A stretch of DNA of 64,000 nucleotides from Nakamurella endophytica (GTDB taxonomy: Bacteria > Actinomycetota > Actinomycetes > Mycobacteriales > Nakamurellaceae): contig NZ_BMNA01000003.1 of NCBI RefSeq assembly GCF_014646215.1, forward strand, positions 434,001 to 498,000, given 5' to 3'. The translations under genes were made by a program, and so were the position numbers. This document shows positions 25,331-34,237 of this stretch, one piece after another (positions within the stretch are counted from its first letter, which is position 1; every line of letters begins with the position of its first letter). The notes under the pieces were generated by a model that was given only the letters and a program-made list of their open reading frames with translations, had not been told where the DNA came from and searched no databases.

Positions 25331-26200
25331 TCAGGCCGTCCTCTGCCGGATCAGGCCCTCGGGCCGCAGCAGCAGCACGACGATCATCGCCAGGAACAGC
25401 AGCACCGGACTCCAGCTCAGGCCGAAGAAGTACGTGGTCGCCGCCTCCAGCAACCCGATGAGGTACGCGCCGGCGAGGGTGCCGCCGAGCGAGGCGGTGC
25501 CGCCGAAGGCGAGCACGACGAACGCCCGCAGCAACGGGTCGTCGCCCATGGTCGGCGTCATGAACTGGATGCCGGCCAGCAGCACGCCGGCGAAGGCGGC
25601 CAGGACGCAGGCGATGACGACGACGAAGACGTACACCGCGGCCGGCCGGATGCCGACGAGCCTGGCGTGGTCCCGGTTCTGCTCCAGGGCCCGGACGGCG
25701 ATGCCGATCGGGCTGCGCTTGAGCACCAGGAACAGCGCACCGACGAGCACCGGCGCGGCGACGAGCGCCACCAGCTGGTTGCCGCTCACCGTCGCCCCGG
25801 ACAGGCTCACCGAGGCGGAGGTGAATTGCGGCACCCGCCGCAGCTGCGGGCCCCAGAGCAGCTGGATGACGCTCTGCACCAGTGCCGTGACCGCGAGAGT
25901 GGCGACCATGACCAGCATTGCGCCGTTCTCGCGGCGGATGAACGGCCGCACCAGGGCGATCTCGTAGACCACGCCGACGACCGCGAGCACCACCACCGCC
26001 AGCACCGCGGCGAGCGCGACCGGCAGGTCGAGCTGCTCGGTGAACGTCCACGCGAAGTAGGCGCCCAGGGCCAGCAGCACACCGTGGCCGAAGTTGAAGA
26101 CACCGAGGGTCGACCACATCAGGCTCAGGCCGGAGGCCATCAGCCCGTACAGCGAGCCCAGGACCAGCCCGCTGAGCAGGATCGCCGCGAACGCGTCCAT
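25331..26200 (-). CDS. livH: Branched-chain-amino-acid-type ABC transporter permease, LivH family
   Basis: 289 residues with about eight membrane helices and the LivH motifs GLVLGSLYGLMASGLSLMWSTLGVFNFGHGVLLALGAY and AFGGTASLGGTLAGAYLIGLLEA. Its ATG at 26200 overlaps the livF stop by one base. It pairs with LivM in the membrane channel of the importer. Confidence 0.94.
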   Translation of the reverse strand: MDAFAAILLSGLVLGSLYGLMASGLSLMWSTLGVFNFGHGVLLALGAYFAWTFTEQLDLPVALAAVLAVVVLAVVGVVYEIALVRPFIRRENGAMLVMVATLAVTALVQSVIQLLWGPQLRRVPQFTSASVSLSGATVSGNQLVALVAAPVLVGALFLVLKRSPIGIAVRALEQNRDHARLVGIRPAAVYVFVVVIACVLAAFAGVLLAGIQFMTPTMGDDPLLRAFVVLAFGGTASLGGTLAGAYLIGLLEAATTYFFGLSWSPVLLFLAMIVVLLLRPEGLIRQRTA

Positions 26201-26916
26201 CAGACGTCCCCGAGGAACAGCGACATCATCCGCGCGGAGTCGGCACCGGCGACCGAGTCGCCCGTCTGCACCACCTGTCCGGACTCGACGACGTAGAACC
26301 GGTCCGTCGCCCGCAGCACCAGGTCCATGTCCCCGTCCACCAGCACCAGCGCCTCCAACCTGCCGCGCAGCTGCCGGATCGCGTCCGCCAGCTCGTGTTT
26401 CACCTTCGGTGCCAGGCCGAGGGTGGGTTCGTCCAGGATCAGCACCCGCGGCCCGGCCATCAGGCCGATGCCGATGCTGAGCATCTGCCGCTCGCCGCCG
26501 CTGAGCGTTCCGGCGAGCTGGGCGCTGCGCTGCTGCAGCTTGGGGAACAGGCCGAAGACCTCGTCCAGCAGGGGGCGCCGGGCCGACCGGTCGGGGTTCG
26601 CGGCACCACCGAGCCGCAGGCAGTCCGCGACGGTCATCCGCGGGAACAACCGGGAGCCCTGGGGCACCTGGACGACGCCGCGCCGCAGCACGGCCCGCGG
26701 CGACAGCGGCAGCAGCGACGCGCCCTGGAAACGGATGTCGCCCGCGGTGGGCCGGTGCAGCCCGGAGACGCAGCGCAGCAGCGTGGTCTTGCCGTGCCCG
26801 TTGGGACCGAGCAGTCCGATGGCCTCGCCCTCGTCGAGGTGGAGGTCGATGCCGCGGAGCACGGAACTGCGGCCGTACCCGGCGTGCAGTCCCTCGACGC
26901 TGAGCATGGCGGTCAT
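26200..26916 (-). CDS. livF: ABC transporter ATP-binding protein, LivF family
   Basis: 238 residues. Walker A GPNGHGKTT, signature TLSGGERQML, Walker B VLILDEPTLGLAP. The short length and LAPKVKHELADAIRQL match LivF. ATG 26916 overlaps the livG stop by four bases (ATGA); the longer upstream frame is arginine-rich and not needed. In the usual H-loop position it has VDGDMDL rather than the common VEQ, a small oddity. Confidence 0.94.
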   Translation of the reverse strand: MTAMLSVEGLHAGYGRSSVLRGIDLHLDEGEAIGLLGPNGHGKTTLLRCVSGLHRPTAGDIRFQGASLLPLSPRAVLRRGVVQVPQGSRLFPRMTVADCLRLGGAANPDRSARRPLLDEVFGLFPKLQQRSAQLAGTLSGGERQMLSIGIGLMAGPRVLILDEPTLGLAPKVKHELADAIRQLRGRLEALVLVDGDMDLVLRATDRFYVVESGQVVQTGDSVAGADSARMMSLFLGDV

Positions 26917-27686
26917 GCGGCCCCTCCCGGCCCGAGGTACGCCTGCACGACGGCGGGGTCGGCCAGCACCTGCTCGGGGGCGCCGCCGGCGATCACCGCG
27001 CCGGCGTCCAGCACGATCATGCGCCCGCACAGGGTCCGCAGCACCCGCAGCACGTGCTCGACCAGGATGATGGTCACCCCTGCCGCGTTGATCGTCCGGA
27101 GCAGGTCGATCAGCTGGTCCTGGTCCTGCGGCTCCAGACCGGCCGCGGGCTCGTCAAGCAGTAGCACGGAGGGACGCGAGACGATCGCCGTCGCGATCAT
27201 CAACCGCTTGCGGTCGACGAGCGAGAGCTGTTTGGCCGGCGCGTCGCCGTCGGTCAACCCGACCGTCTCCAGCGCCTCCCGGACCCGGTCCTCCGCCACC
27301 CGGCCGCGCCGCCCGAGCGCGCTCGGCGAGGCGCACACCCGGACGTTCTGCAGCACGGACAGGTCGTCGAAGACGGCTTCCGTCTGGAACGTCCGCACCA
27401 GCCCGGCGCGGGTGATCGACCACCCGGGGCGACCGACCACGTCCTGCCCCCGCAGCAGCACGTGGCCGCCCGGGTCCGGCCCGAACGGCACCCCGGTCAG
27501 CACGTTGAACAGCGTCGACTTGCCGGCGCCGTTCGGCCCGGCGAGGCCGAAGACCTCGCCGGACCGGACGTCGAAACTGACGTCGCGGACGGCCGCGAGC
27601 TTGCCGAACGTCTTCGACACCCCCCGCACGCTCAGCAGGGGCGCCTCCGTGTCCCGGTCGGCCGGCGGGGCCGCGACGCCGCCCAT
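26913..27686 (-). CDS. livG: ABC transporter ATP-binding protein, LivG family
   Basis: 257 residues. Walker A GPNGAGKST, LVRTFQTEAVFDDLSVLQNV (Q-loop region), signature variant KQLSLVDRKRLMIATAI in place of LSGGQ, Walker B VLLLDEPAAGLEP and H-loop VEHVL. A degenerate signature is common in LivG-type proteins. The ATG at 27686 overlaps the binding-protein stop by one base, placing it in the same transcript. Confidence 0.93.
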   Translation of the reverse strand: MGGVAAPPADRDTEAPLLSVRGVSKTFGKLAAVRDVSFDVRSGEVFGLAGPNGAGKSTLFNVLTGVPFGPDPGGHVLLRGQDVVGRPGWSITRAGLVRTFQTEAVFDDLSVLQNVRVCASPSALGRRGRVAEDRVREALETVGLTDGDAPAKQLSLVDRKRLMIATAIVSRPSVLLLDEPAAGLEPQDQDQLIDLLRTINAAGVTIILVEHVLRVLRTLCGRMIVLDAGAVIAGGAPEQVLADPAVVQAYLGPGGAA

Positions 27687-29065
27687 CACTGGAACCAGGG
27701 CGGCAGGACGAACGAGCCGCCGGCGTACTTCTCCGGGGCGATGAGGACCGGCTTGGCGTCCTGGATCTGGAAGGACTGCAGCGGCACGAAGTCGTCGCCG
27801 GCCTTGGCCAGGTGGGTCTGCTGGTCGAACACGATCGTGCCGCCGGCGGCCTTGGTGGTGCTGGCGCCGATCGCCTGGCCGATCTCGGTCTTCTTGTCCG
27901 CGTCGCCGACCTTCTTCAGGGCGTCGGCGTAGATCTTGACCGCCTGGTAGGTGATGACCGCCTGCGGGTCCACGGCGGAGGTGCCGTACGCCGCCTGGTA
28001 GGCCTTCTGCAGCGTGACCGTCTCGGGGTTCTTGTCCGACGCGATCACACCGGCGAGGTTGTTGTAGAGCACGCCGTTCCCGCTCGCCTTGGCCTCGTCC
28101 AGCCACGCCGGCTGGTTGGGTCCGTACTGCAGGAACATCAGCGACTTGGTCGGGTTCTGCAGGAACTGCTGCAGGAAGGTGATCTCGTTCGACACCTGGT
28201 AGTCGGTGTTGACGACGTAGTCCGGGTTCTTGGACCGGATGTCCGCCAGGACGGTGCCCCAATCGCTCACCGCACCGAACGGCACGGTCTGCTCGCCGAC
28301 GACGGACCAGCCCTTCTTGCCGAAGTAGGCCTTGAGGTCGGTCGAGATGCCCTTGCTGTAGGCGTTGTCGGACGTGACGATGTACGCCGACTTGTTGCGC
28401 GGCTTCCACGTGCCCGCCGCGGCCCACTGGTCGGCCAGGTCGACCGGGCCGGTCCCGTACTGCGCGTAGCTCGGGGTCACCGACCAGATGGTCGGGTACT
28501 TGGCCGGGTCCTTGCCGACGATCTCGGCGGTCTGCGCCGTGCCGCCGCCGAGGATGTAGACCATGCCGGCCCGGGCGAAGTTGTTGATCTCGAAGTTCGT
28601 CGTCGAGGCGTAGCCGGTCACCACGGCCTTGACCGAGTCGTCGCTGAGCAGGTTCTGCACGCCGGCCGTGACGACGTCGTTCGACTCGTTCTTGGTGTCC
28701 TCGGCGCGGAGCTTGAAGGTGTAGCCGGCGACGCCCCCGGCGGCGTTGAGCTCCTTGATGGCGAGCTCGGCGCCGCGCTGCGCACCCTGCCCGTCGCTGG
28801 CCGTCGTCCCGGTCAGCGTGGCGAGCAGGCCGATGGTGATCTCGCCGCGGGCGGCCGGGGCGTTGGAGCCGCTCGAGCCACCGGAGCCGCTGGTGTCGCC
28901 GCCGGCGCTGCTCGAGCCGGCGGCCGAGCCGGCCGAACTGGCCGACGAGCTCGAGCTGCTGGAGTCGGAACTGCCGGCGTTGGCGCCGCAGGCGCCGGCG
29001 AGCAGGACCACGGCCGCGGCGACGGAGGTCGCCAGCAGTCCGCGTCGGGTACGCAAGGTCGTCAT
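27686..29065 (-). CDS. ABC transporter substrate-binding lipoprotein (type 1 periplasmic fold, LivJ/K-like)
   Basis: 459 residues. The N-terminus has a lipoprotein signal (RTRRGLLATS, hydrophobic core, lipobox LAGAC) and then a Ser/Gly-rich linker of about 50 residues. The rest follows the Leu/Ile/Val-binding fold: ITIGLLATLTGTTASDGQGAQ, GAELAIKELNAAGGVAGY, YILGGGTAQTAEI and GKKGWSVVGEQTVPFGAVSDW. ATG 29065 is preferred to 29077 because GAGGA lies upstream of it. It is first in the minus-strand Liv operon. The binding pocket cannot be assigned a ligand by reading. Confidence 0.92.
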   Translation of the reverse strand: MTTLRTRRGLLATSVAAAVVLLAGACGANAGSSDSSSSSSSASSAGSAAGSSSAGGDTSGSGGSSGSNAPAARGEITIGLLATLTGTTASDGQGAQRGAELAIKELNAAGGVAGYTFKLRAEDTKNESNDVVTAGVQNLLSDDSVKAVVTGYASTTNFEINNFARAGMVYILGGGTAQTAEIVGKDPAKYPTIWSVTPSYAQYGTGPVDLADQWAAAGTWKPRNKSAYIVTSDNAYSKGISTDLKAYFGKKGWSVVGEQTVPFGAVSDWGTVLADIRSKNPDYVVNTDYQVSNEITFLQQFLQNPTKSLMFLQYGPNQPAWLDEAKASGNGVLYNNLAGVIASDKNPETVTLQKAYQAAYGTSAVDPQAVITYQAVKIYADALKKVGDADKKTEIGQAIGASTTKAAGGTIVFDQQTHLAKAGDDFVPLQSFQIQDAKPVLIAPEKYAGGSFVLPPWFQ

Positions 29066-29174
29066 GGAGGTCCTCATTCGCGTGTGACCGGATCAGGGCG
29101 GTACGGCGGGCCCGGCGCACCCGGAGCCGAGCCCTGGGGCGGTGGGCCTGGGGGCGTGACCCGGGGGCACCTGT

Positions 29175-29186
29175 AATGAACTCATT
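29175..29186. promoter_or_regulatory. Inverted repeat AATGAACTCATT upstream of the binding-protein gene
   Basis: Arms AATGA/TCATT with two central bases, 110 bases upstream of the Liv operon start. It is AT-rich against a very GC-rich background, which makes it a candidate operator or promoter element. Confidence 0.4.
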
Positions 29187-29226
29187 GGAACGAACGACGC
29201 GTCAAGGCCCGTACGTGAAATGGTTG

Positions 29227-30231
29227 TTACAGGTCGAACCAGTCGAGCAACCCGGGTCGGTACCGGGCGAATCCCTTGTAGGCGGCCATGTCCTCCGGTA
29301 GCTCCGCCAGCACGGACCGCAACTGGCCGGCCCACTGCGGCACCGTGACGATGTCGGCGAAGGCGGCCAGCTGCGTCTTGATCAGGAAGAGCAGGGCGCC
29401 CGTCGCGGGCAGCCGGACCAGGTGCTGCAGCTCGACCCGCAGCCGCAGCGACCCGTAGCGGTGCTCGGTGGCGCTGCGAACCGCGTGCCCCGGGTCGCGC
29501 CGGTGGCTCGCCTCCAGGCTGGCGTCGAGCCGGCCGCTGTCGTAGATGCTCCAGTTGGTCCGGCGGTAGACGTCGCCGGGGTCCAGGGACAGCAGGAACC
29601 GCTCGGTGCGGTCGACCATGCCGCTGTCCCGGATCCGCGGCACGGGGGAGTGCAGGTCGGCGAACGACATACCCAGCGAGAAGCTGCTGGACCAGGAGCC
29701 GGTGAAGGTCGCGGCCACCGCGTCGACGTACAGCCGGTCCTCCCGCGGGCCGAGCAGGAACAGGTCCTCCTGCACCTGCCCGGCGAGCGCGGCCAGCGGG
29801 TGCGCGCCGTCCACCAGCGGGTCGCCGGTCCGGGCGGACCACCGCGTGCCCAGCAGGTCGTTGCGCCACCGCAGGACGCCGTCATCCCCCCGCTGCAGCC
29901 GGAAGAGGTCGGGACGCTGCGGCGCGATCTCGGCCAGCCCGAACTCCAGCGCCTCCCAGGCCGCCGGCAGGGCGTGCGGCAGGGCCGAGCAGCGGCGCGG
30001 CTCGCGGTCGAGGATGGCGGTGCGCTCTGCCATCACCGCGGGGTATCCGCCGTCCACCTCGAGGACGTGCCGTCCCCAGGACCCGGCGGCCGTCGCGACC
30101 GGTCGGCGCCCGCGCTCGACGTTGATCCAGTACCGGTACGTGTCGGCGCCCGGCTCGAACGGCCAGGCCAGCTCGGCCAGCGGGGTGGCGTACGACGGCG
30201 CGGTGTCGGGTGTGCGCGGTGCGGTGGTCAC
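29227..30231 (-). CDS. DUF3445 heme-dependent oxidative N-demethylase subunit (dimethylamine-monooxygenase type)
   Basis: 334-residue protein matching DUF3445, the heme-containing oxygenase subunit of bacterial dimethylamine monooxygenase and related N-demethylases. Seen are WPFEPGADTYRYWINVERG, WEALEFGLAEIAPQRPDLF, QEDLFLLGPRE, SWSSSFSLGMSFADLHSPVP and LSLDPGDVYRRTNWSIYD, with IKTQLAAFAD near the end. These enzymes remove an N-methyl group oxidatively from a secondary amine using O2 and reducing power from a partner reductase. GTG 30231 overlaps the reductase stop as GTGA, so the three-gene set is translationally coupled. The substrate could be dimethylamine or another N-alkyl compound. Confidence 0.9.
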   Translation of the reverse strand: MTTAPRTPDTAPSYATPLAELAWPFEPGADTYRYWINVERGRRPVATAAGSWGRHVLEVDGGYPAVMAERTAILDREPRRCSALPHALPAAWEALEFGLAEIAPQRPDLFRLQRGDDGVLRWRNDLLGTRWSARTGDPLVDGAHPLAALAGQVQEDLFLLGPREDRLYVDAVAATFTGSWSSSFSLGMSFADLHSPVPRIRDSGMVDRTERFLLSLDPGDVYRRTNWSIYDSGRLDASLEASHRRDPGHAVRSATEHRYGSLRLRVELQHLVRLPATGALLFLIKTQLAAFADIVTVPQWAGQLRSVLAELPEDMAAYKGFARYRPGLLDWFDL

Positions 30232-31160
30232 AGGTCCAGCTCCAGCTCTGCGGTGCCGGCTCGGGAGACGCAGGGGTACATGCGGTCGGCGGCGTCGCGC
30301 AGCGCCGCGGGCAGCACCAGGTCGCGGTGCTCGGGGGTCCCGGCCAGCACCCCGATGCGGCACCGCCCGCAGACTCCGGTCCGGCACAGGTGGTCGACGG
30401 CGACGCCGTCCCGCTCGAGGACCTCCAGCAGGCTGACCCCCGCGGGCACCGGCAGCCGCCGGCCCGACGACCGGACCAGGACCTCGAACGGCGCCCCGGC
30501 ATCGAGGTCCGGTGCGGTGAAGTGCTCGACGTGTACCCGCTCCGGCGGCCAGCCCGCCGCCGCGCAGCGGTCGGTGACCAGGTCCAGGACGGCGCGCGGT
30601 CCGCAGGCGTAGAGGTGGGTGCCGACCGGTTGCCGCTCGACGGCCTCCGCGACGGCCGACGCCAGCGCGGTGCGGCCGGGGGCCTCGACCAGGTCGGCGC
30701 CGGCCAGCCGGCGGACCAGCTCCAGGTGCGCCGCGGCGCCGCTCCGGTACCCGTAGACCACGCTGCAGCTGCGTCCCCAGCGACGCGCCGCCCCGAGGTG
30801 GGACAGGATCGGGGTGATCCCGATGCCGGCCGCGACGAAGAGGTGGTGGCGGGCGTGCGGCACGGGCGGGAACGCCGACCGCGGGCCCGACACGGACAGC
30901 TGGCCGCCGACCCGGACGGTGTCGTGCAGCGCGTCCGACAGGCCGCCCCGTCCGGTGCGCCGGACGCTGATGCGGTAGGCGTCGGGTGCGGTGCCGTCGT
31001 CGGTCAACGAGTAGCAGGTGCGCACGCCGTCCAGCCCCACGACCAGGTGCGAGCCGGGCTCGTACGGGCGCAGCGGCCGGTGGCTGGTCAGCACGTACGA
31101 CCGCACGTCGACAGTGGTCTGCTCGACAGCGGCGACGGTGAGCCGGTCGTCGCCGGTCAC
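30228..31160 (-). CDS. PDR/VanB-type ferredoxin reductase (FMN, 2Fe-2S), electron donor of the N-demethylase
   Basis: 310 residues in the phthalate dioxygenase reductase order. First comes a flavin-binding barrel (RPYEPGSHLVVGLDG, RTCYSLTDDG), then an NAD-binding domain (LFVAAGIGITPILSHL, HLYACGPRAVLDLV). A C-terminal plant-type ferredoxin follows with ligands CX4CX2C in LCRTGVCGRCRIGVL and the fourth Cys in YPCVSR. It should pass electrons from NAD(P)H to the heme protein encoded next. Both ends overlap neighbours by four bases. GTG 31160 is chosen because of the overlap with the upstream stop. Confidence 0.92.
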   Translation of the reverse strand: MTGDDRLTVAAVEQTTVDVRSYVLTSHRPLRPYEPGSHLVVGLDGVRTCYSLTDDGTAPDAYRISVRRTGRGGLSDALHDTVRVGGQLSVSGPRSAFPPVPHARHHLFVAAGIGITPILSHLGAARRWGRSCSVVYGYRSGAAAHLELVRRLAGADLVEAPGRTALASAVAEAVERQPVGTHLYACGPRAVLDLVTDRCAAAGWPPERVHVEHFTAPDLDAGAPFEVLVRSSGRRLPVPAGVSLLEVLERDGVAVDHLCRTGVCGRCRIGVLAGTPEHRDLVLPAALRDAADRMYPCVSRAGTAELELDL

Positions 31161-31714
31161 CGTGCGGCTCCCGGTGCGGCGTCCGGGGTGTCGACGGAAC
31201 CCAGGTACCGGCCGCTGGACAGCGACACGTGGTCGTGCACCAGCAGTGTCCGCGCGCAGCCCGCGCACCGGAACCGGTCGCCGGCGGCGAGGGTCGTGGC
31301 GCCGCAGTGCGGGCAGTAGACCCGGCGGTGGGTCCGGCGGTCGGCGTGCAGGTGCAGCTCGGCGTCCATCAGGCCCGCCTCGACGGCGCAGGCCCGCAGC
31401 GCGAGCACCGCGTGCTCGGGGCCGACGGCGGCGACCCGCCACCCGACGTGGCGGCGGGAAGCCAGCTCGCCGAAGGCCGGCGGCAGCGCCTCGATCCAAC
31501 CGGTGAGCTGCGGCTCGGGCACGGTGACCAGCTCGGCGTCCAGCCCGGCCACGGTAAGCCGGCGGTGCCAGTCCCGGGCGGTGGTGCCCCGGGCGGCCAG
31601 GTCGAACACCGTCCAGCACCGGCCGGCCGGCGGCGGTGCGGGTGCGGCGTCGGGCCACTGCGGCACGGACCGGGACGTCACCCGGCGGCCGCCCGTCGGC
31701 GTCGCCTCATCCAC
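31157..31714 (-). CDS. dmmA: Dimethylamine monooxygenase subunit DmmA-family protein
   Basis: 185 residues. The C-terminus has a zinc-ribbon-like arrangement (YCPHCGATT and RCAGCARTLLVHDHVSLSSGRYLG) typical of the DmmA-family subunit found with DUF3445 and a PDR reductase in dimethylamine monooxygenase operons. The N-terminal part (VPEPQLTGWIEALPPAF; GPEHAVLALRACAVEAGLMDAEL) resembles a ferredoxin-reductase NAD fragment. It starts at GTG 31714 with a weak ribosome site and is first in the operon. A divergent M20 peptidase starts 188 bases away. Confidence 0.8.
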   Translation of the reverse strand: MDEATPTGGRRVTSRSVPQWPDAAPAPPPAGRCWTVFDLAARGTTARDWHRRLTVAGLDAELVTVPEPQLTGWIEALPPAFGELASRRHVGWRVAAVGPEHAVLALRACAVEAGLMDAELHLHADRRTHRRVYCPHCGATTLAAGDRFRCAGCARTLLVHDHVSLSSGRYLGSVDTPDAAPGAAR

Positions 31715-31763
31715 CGCCGCAGGTTATGCCGATTTCAGTTCTGGCGACAAGACCCATTGCCTC

Positions 31764-31776
31764 TAACATCTGTTAC
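31764..31776. promoter_or_regulatory. Inverted repeat TAACATCTGTTA between dmmA and the M20 gene
   Basis: Perfect arms TAACA/TGTTA with two central bases, 50 bases upstream of dmmA and 126 before the divergent peptidase. The TGTTAC element recurs near 37981 and 38020 before the amidohydrolase operon. The site could bind the RpiR regulator of this locus. Confidence 0.45.
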
Positions 31777-31901
31777 GACCTACGGTGAAGCGGTCCACCG
31801 TCGTCCCACGGCCGCACGCCGGGCGCGACACAACCCTGCGACCCGACGATCCGTGGCACCGGCGTCCGCTGCCGCCGTCGCGGTGACCGAGAGGCGAACC
31901 C

Positions 31902-33239
31902 ATGCCCGACGACGCCCCCACCGACCCGCGCGCCGCCGTCCTGGACGCCGTCGACCGGCTGGCCCCCAGGCTGGTGGAGACCACCTCCGCCGCCGTCCGG
32001 ATCGCGAGCGTGGACCCGCGGTACCCGGGCCAGGACTACGACAGCCTGGTCGGCCGCGAGGCCGAGGTCAGCCGCCTGATGGCGGACGTGTACCGGTCGG
32101 CGGGCGCGGACGTCGAGATGGTCGTCGTGGAGGCCGGGCGGGACAACGCCTGCGGCCGGATCCGGGGCACCGGCGGTGGCCGGTCGCTGGTGTTCAACGG
32201 ACATGTCGACGTCGTCCCGACGAATCCCTCGCGCTGGAGCCGGGACCCGTTCTCCGGGCTGATCACCGATACGGCGGTGCACGGCCGCGGTGCCAGCGAC
32301 GACAAGGGCGGCGTGGTGGCGGCCGGCTTCGCCGCGCTGGCGCTGGCCGAGGCAGGGGTGCGGCTGCGGGGCGACCTGGTGCTGCAGGCGGTCGTCGGCG
32401 AGGAGGTGGGCGACCACACGATCGGCACCACCGCCGCCGTGCAGGCCGGGTACGGGGCGGACGCCGCGCTGATCGTCGAGCCCACCAACTACGACGACGC
32501 CGCGCCGAGGCTGGCGACCGTGAGCAGCGGCGGGCTGTGGTTCTCGCTGACGCTGACCGGGAAGATCGCGCACTCGAGCCTGTACGGGTACGTCGCGCAG
32601 CCGGCACTGCAGGGAACGTCCCTGGGCGTCAACGTGATCGACCGGTACTGGGTGATCTACCGGGCCCTGCAGGACCTCCAGCAGCGCTGGGCGCGGGACG
32701 ACCGGCACCCGCTGTACCGGGACGGCCACTTCTCGATCCTGCCCGGCGTGCTCGAGGCCCACCCGCACGGCTTCCGCGTGCCGTTCGGCGTCCCCGACGA
32801 GCTGACGGTCGAGTACTGCGTGACGCACAACCCGGCCCGCAGCAACGAGGAGGTCATCGCGGAGATCGAGGGCGTGGTCCGCGACGCCTGCGCCAACGAC
32901 TCGTGGCTGCGCGAGCACGAGCCGGTGTTCGAGTGGAAGCTGCTGTGGCCGCCGTACACCACCCCGGGCGACCTGGACCTGTTGCCGGCCCTGGCCGCCG
33001 CGCACAGCCGTGCGGTCGGCGACCCGAGCGGCGCCACCGGCCCGGGGCTCGAGGGCTTCTTCGGTCTGTGCGACATCACCTGGATGGAGGCGCAGCAGAT
33101 CCCGGGCGTGGTCTACGGCCCGGGCAACGCCCTCACCGCGCACGCCGAGGACGAGTACGTGGCCATCGACCAGCTGGTCACCGCGGCGAAGACGTACGCG
33201 CTGACGGCCATCGAGTACTGCGGGGTCGCGCAGGACTGA
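31902..33239 (+). CDS. M20-family metallopeptidase/amidohydrolase (ArgE/DapE type)
   Basis: 445 residues. Zinc ligands of the family are visible: the His-Asp in VFNGHVDVVPTN, the Asp in GRGASDDKGG and the Glu pair in AVVGEEVGDH, with a dimerisation domain (GGLWFSLTLTGKIAHSS) in the middle. The family removes acyl or aminoacyl groups from amino acids and amides. It is divergent from the dmmA operon and convergent with the RpiR gene, so it belongs to the same catabolic neighbourhood. ATG 31902 follows GAGAGG. Confidence 0.92.
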   Translation: MPDDAPTDPRAAVLDAVDRLAPRLVETTSAAVRIASVDPRYPGQDYDSLVGREAEVSRLMADVYRSAGADVEMVVVEAGRDNACGRIRGTGGGRSLVFNGHVDVVPTNPSRWSRDPFSGLITDTAVHGRGASDDKGGVVAAGFAALALAEAGVRLRGDLVLQAVVGEEVGDHTIGTTAAVQAGYGADAALIVEPTNYDDAAPRLATVSSGGLWFSLTLTGKIAHSSLYGYVAQPALQGTSLGVNVIDRYWVIYRALQDLQQRWARDDRHPLYRDGHFSILPGVLEAHPHGFRVPFGVPDELTVEYCVTHNPARSNEEVIAEIEGVVRDACANDSWLREHEPVFEWKLLWPPYTTPGDLDLLPALAAAHSRAVGDPSGATGPGLEGFFGLCDITWMEAQQIPGVVYGPGNALTAHAEDEYVAIDQLVTAAKTYALTAIEYCGVAQD

Positions 33240-33265
33240 GGCCCGGCCGGGCGCCGGGCGCCGGG

Positions 33266-34165
33266 TCAGGACGACGGTGCGGCGGACTCCGCGCCCGCAC
33301 CGGAGCGCATGCGCTCGATCAGCTCCAGCCGTCGGCGGCCCTGCTCGCCCAGCCGCTCGCCGATCGAGGCGATCAGCGCCTCGACCATGGCCATCGCCGG
33401 CACCAGCGAGTCGAACGGTGACGGCGACTCGACCCGGGCCGGCAGGACCACCGAGGCCACGTCGGCCGCGGGGGACAGGCCGCTGTCGGTCAGCAGCACG
33501 ACGGCGCACCCGCGGTCCGCCATGCGCCGGGCGAAGAGCACCGACTCGGTGTCGTACCGGCGGTAGTCGAAGATCACCAGGACGTCCGACTTCGAGCTGT
33601 CGGCCACCAGGCCGAGCCGGGCCGTCTCCTCCTCGGGTGCCATCGCGGCGTCGCTGCGCAGCATCTGCAGGTGCAGCGTGAGGTACTCGGCGAGCAGCCG
33701 GCTGAACCGGCCGCCGGCCAGGTGCACCCGCTTGCGCGGGTCGCACAGCAACCGCACGGCGGCGTCGAACTCGGTCCGCGGCAACTCGTGGAACGACTCG
33801 GCCAGGTTGGTGGTGAAGACGTCGGAGGCGTGCGGCAGCAACGCCTCCGGGCCGCCGGGGTGCAGGTTCTTGGCGTACTGCGCCAGTGGCGACCCGAGGT
33901 TGGTGTGCAGCTCGTGGCGCAGCGCCCGCTGGAACGCCGGGTGGCCGGAGAAACCGAGCCGGGACACGAAGCGCACCACGGTCGGCGGGCTGACGTTGGC
34001 CCGACCGGCGAGCTCGGCGACCGTCTCCAGACCGGCGATGGGATACCCGGCCAGCAGCACCCTGGCGACCTTGCGCTCGCTGGGGCTGAACGTCGCGAGC
34101 CGCTCCCGGACCAGCGCGGCCACGGAGACGTCGGGCTCGTCGGCGTCCGCGCGAGACCCGCTCAT
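33266..34165 (-). CDS. MurR/RpiR-family transcriptional regulator
   Basis: 299 residues. N-terminal helix-turn-helix of the RpiR type (RLATFSPSERKVARVLLAG, then TVAELAGRANVSPPTVVRFVSRLGFSGHPAFQ) and a C-terminal SIS-type ligand domain (RVHLAGGRFSRLLAEYLTLHL; DVLVIFDYRRYDTESVLFARR). RpiR regulators sense a phosphosugar or related metabolite. ATG 34165 follows GGGGGAT. It lies 72 bases downstream of the glutamine-synthetase-like gene on the same strand and may be the last gene of that operon. It is the likely local regulator of this amine/amide locus. Confidence 0.92.
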   Translation of the reverse strand: MSGSRADADEPDVSVAALVRERLATFSPSERKVARVLLAGYPIAGLETVAELAGRANVSPPTVVRFVSRLGFSGHPAFQRALRHELHTNLGSPLAQYAKNLHPGGPEALLPHASDVFTTNLAESFHELPRTEFDAAVRLLCDPRKRVHLAGGRFSRLLAEYLTLHLQMLRSDAAMAPEEETARLGLVADSSKSDVLVIFDYRRYDTESVLFARRMADRGCAVVLLTDSGLSPAADVASVVLPARVESPSPFDSLVPAMAMVEALIASIGERLGEQGRRRLELIERMRSGAGAESAAPSS

Positions 34166-34237
34166 GGTGATCCCCCTACCCCCGACGGCCCGCGCACCGG
34201 CCACCGTCCGGTGGCGGCGGCGTGAGCTGCGCCGATC

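Noticed and set aside
26200..27030. Longer LivF start near 27030
   Set aside because: The added N-terminus is an arginine-rich run lying within livG; the ATGA overlap at 26916 gives a normal LivF length.
33240..33265. GC-rich palindrome between the M20 and RpiR gene ends considered as a terminator
   Set aside because: The 26-base gap has a short GCCCGGCCGGGC palindrome but no loop or T-run, so it was not listed as a terminator.
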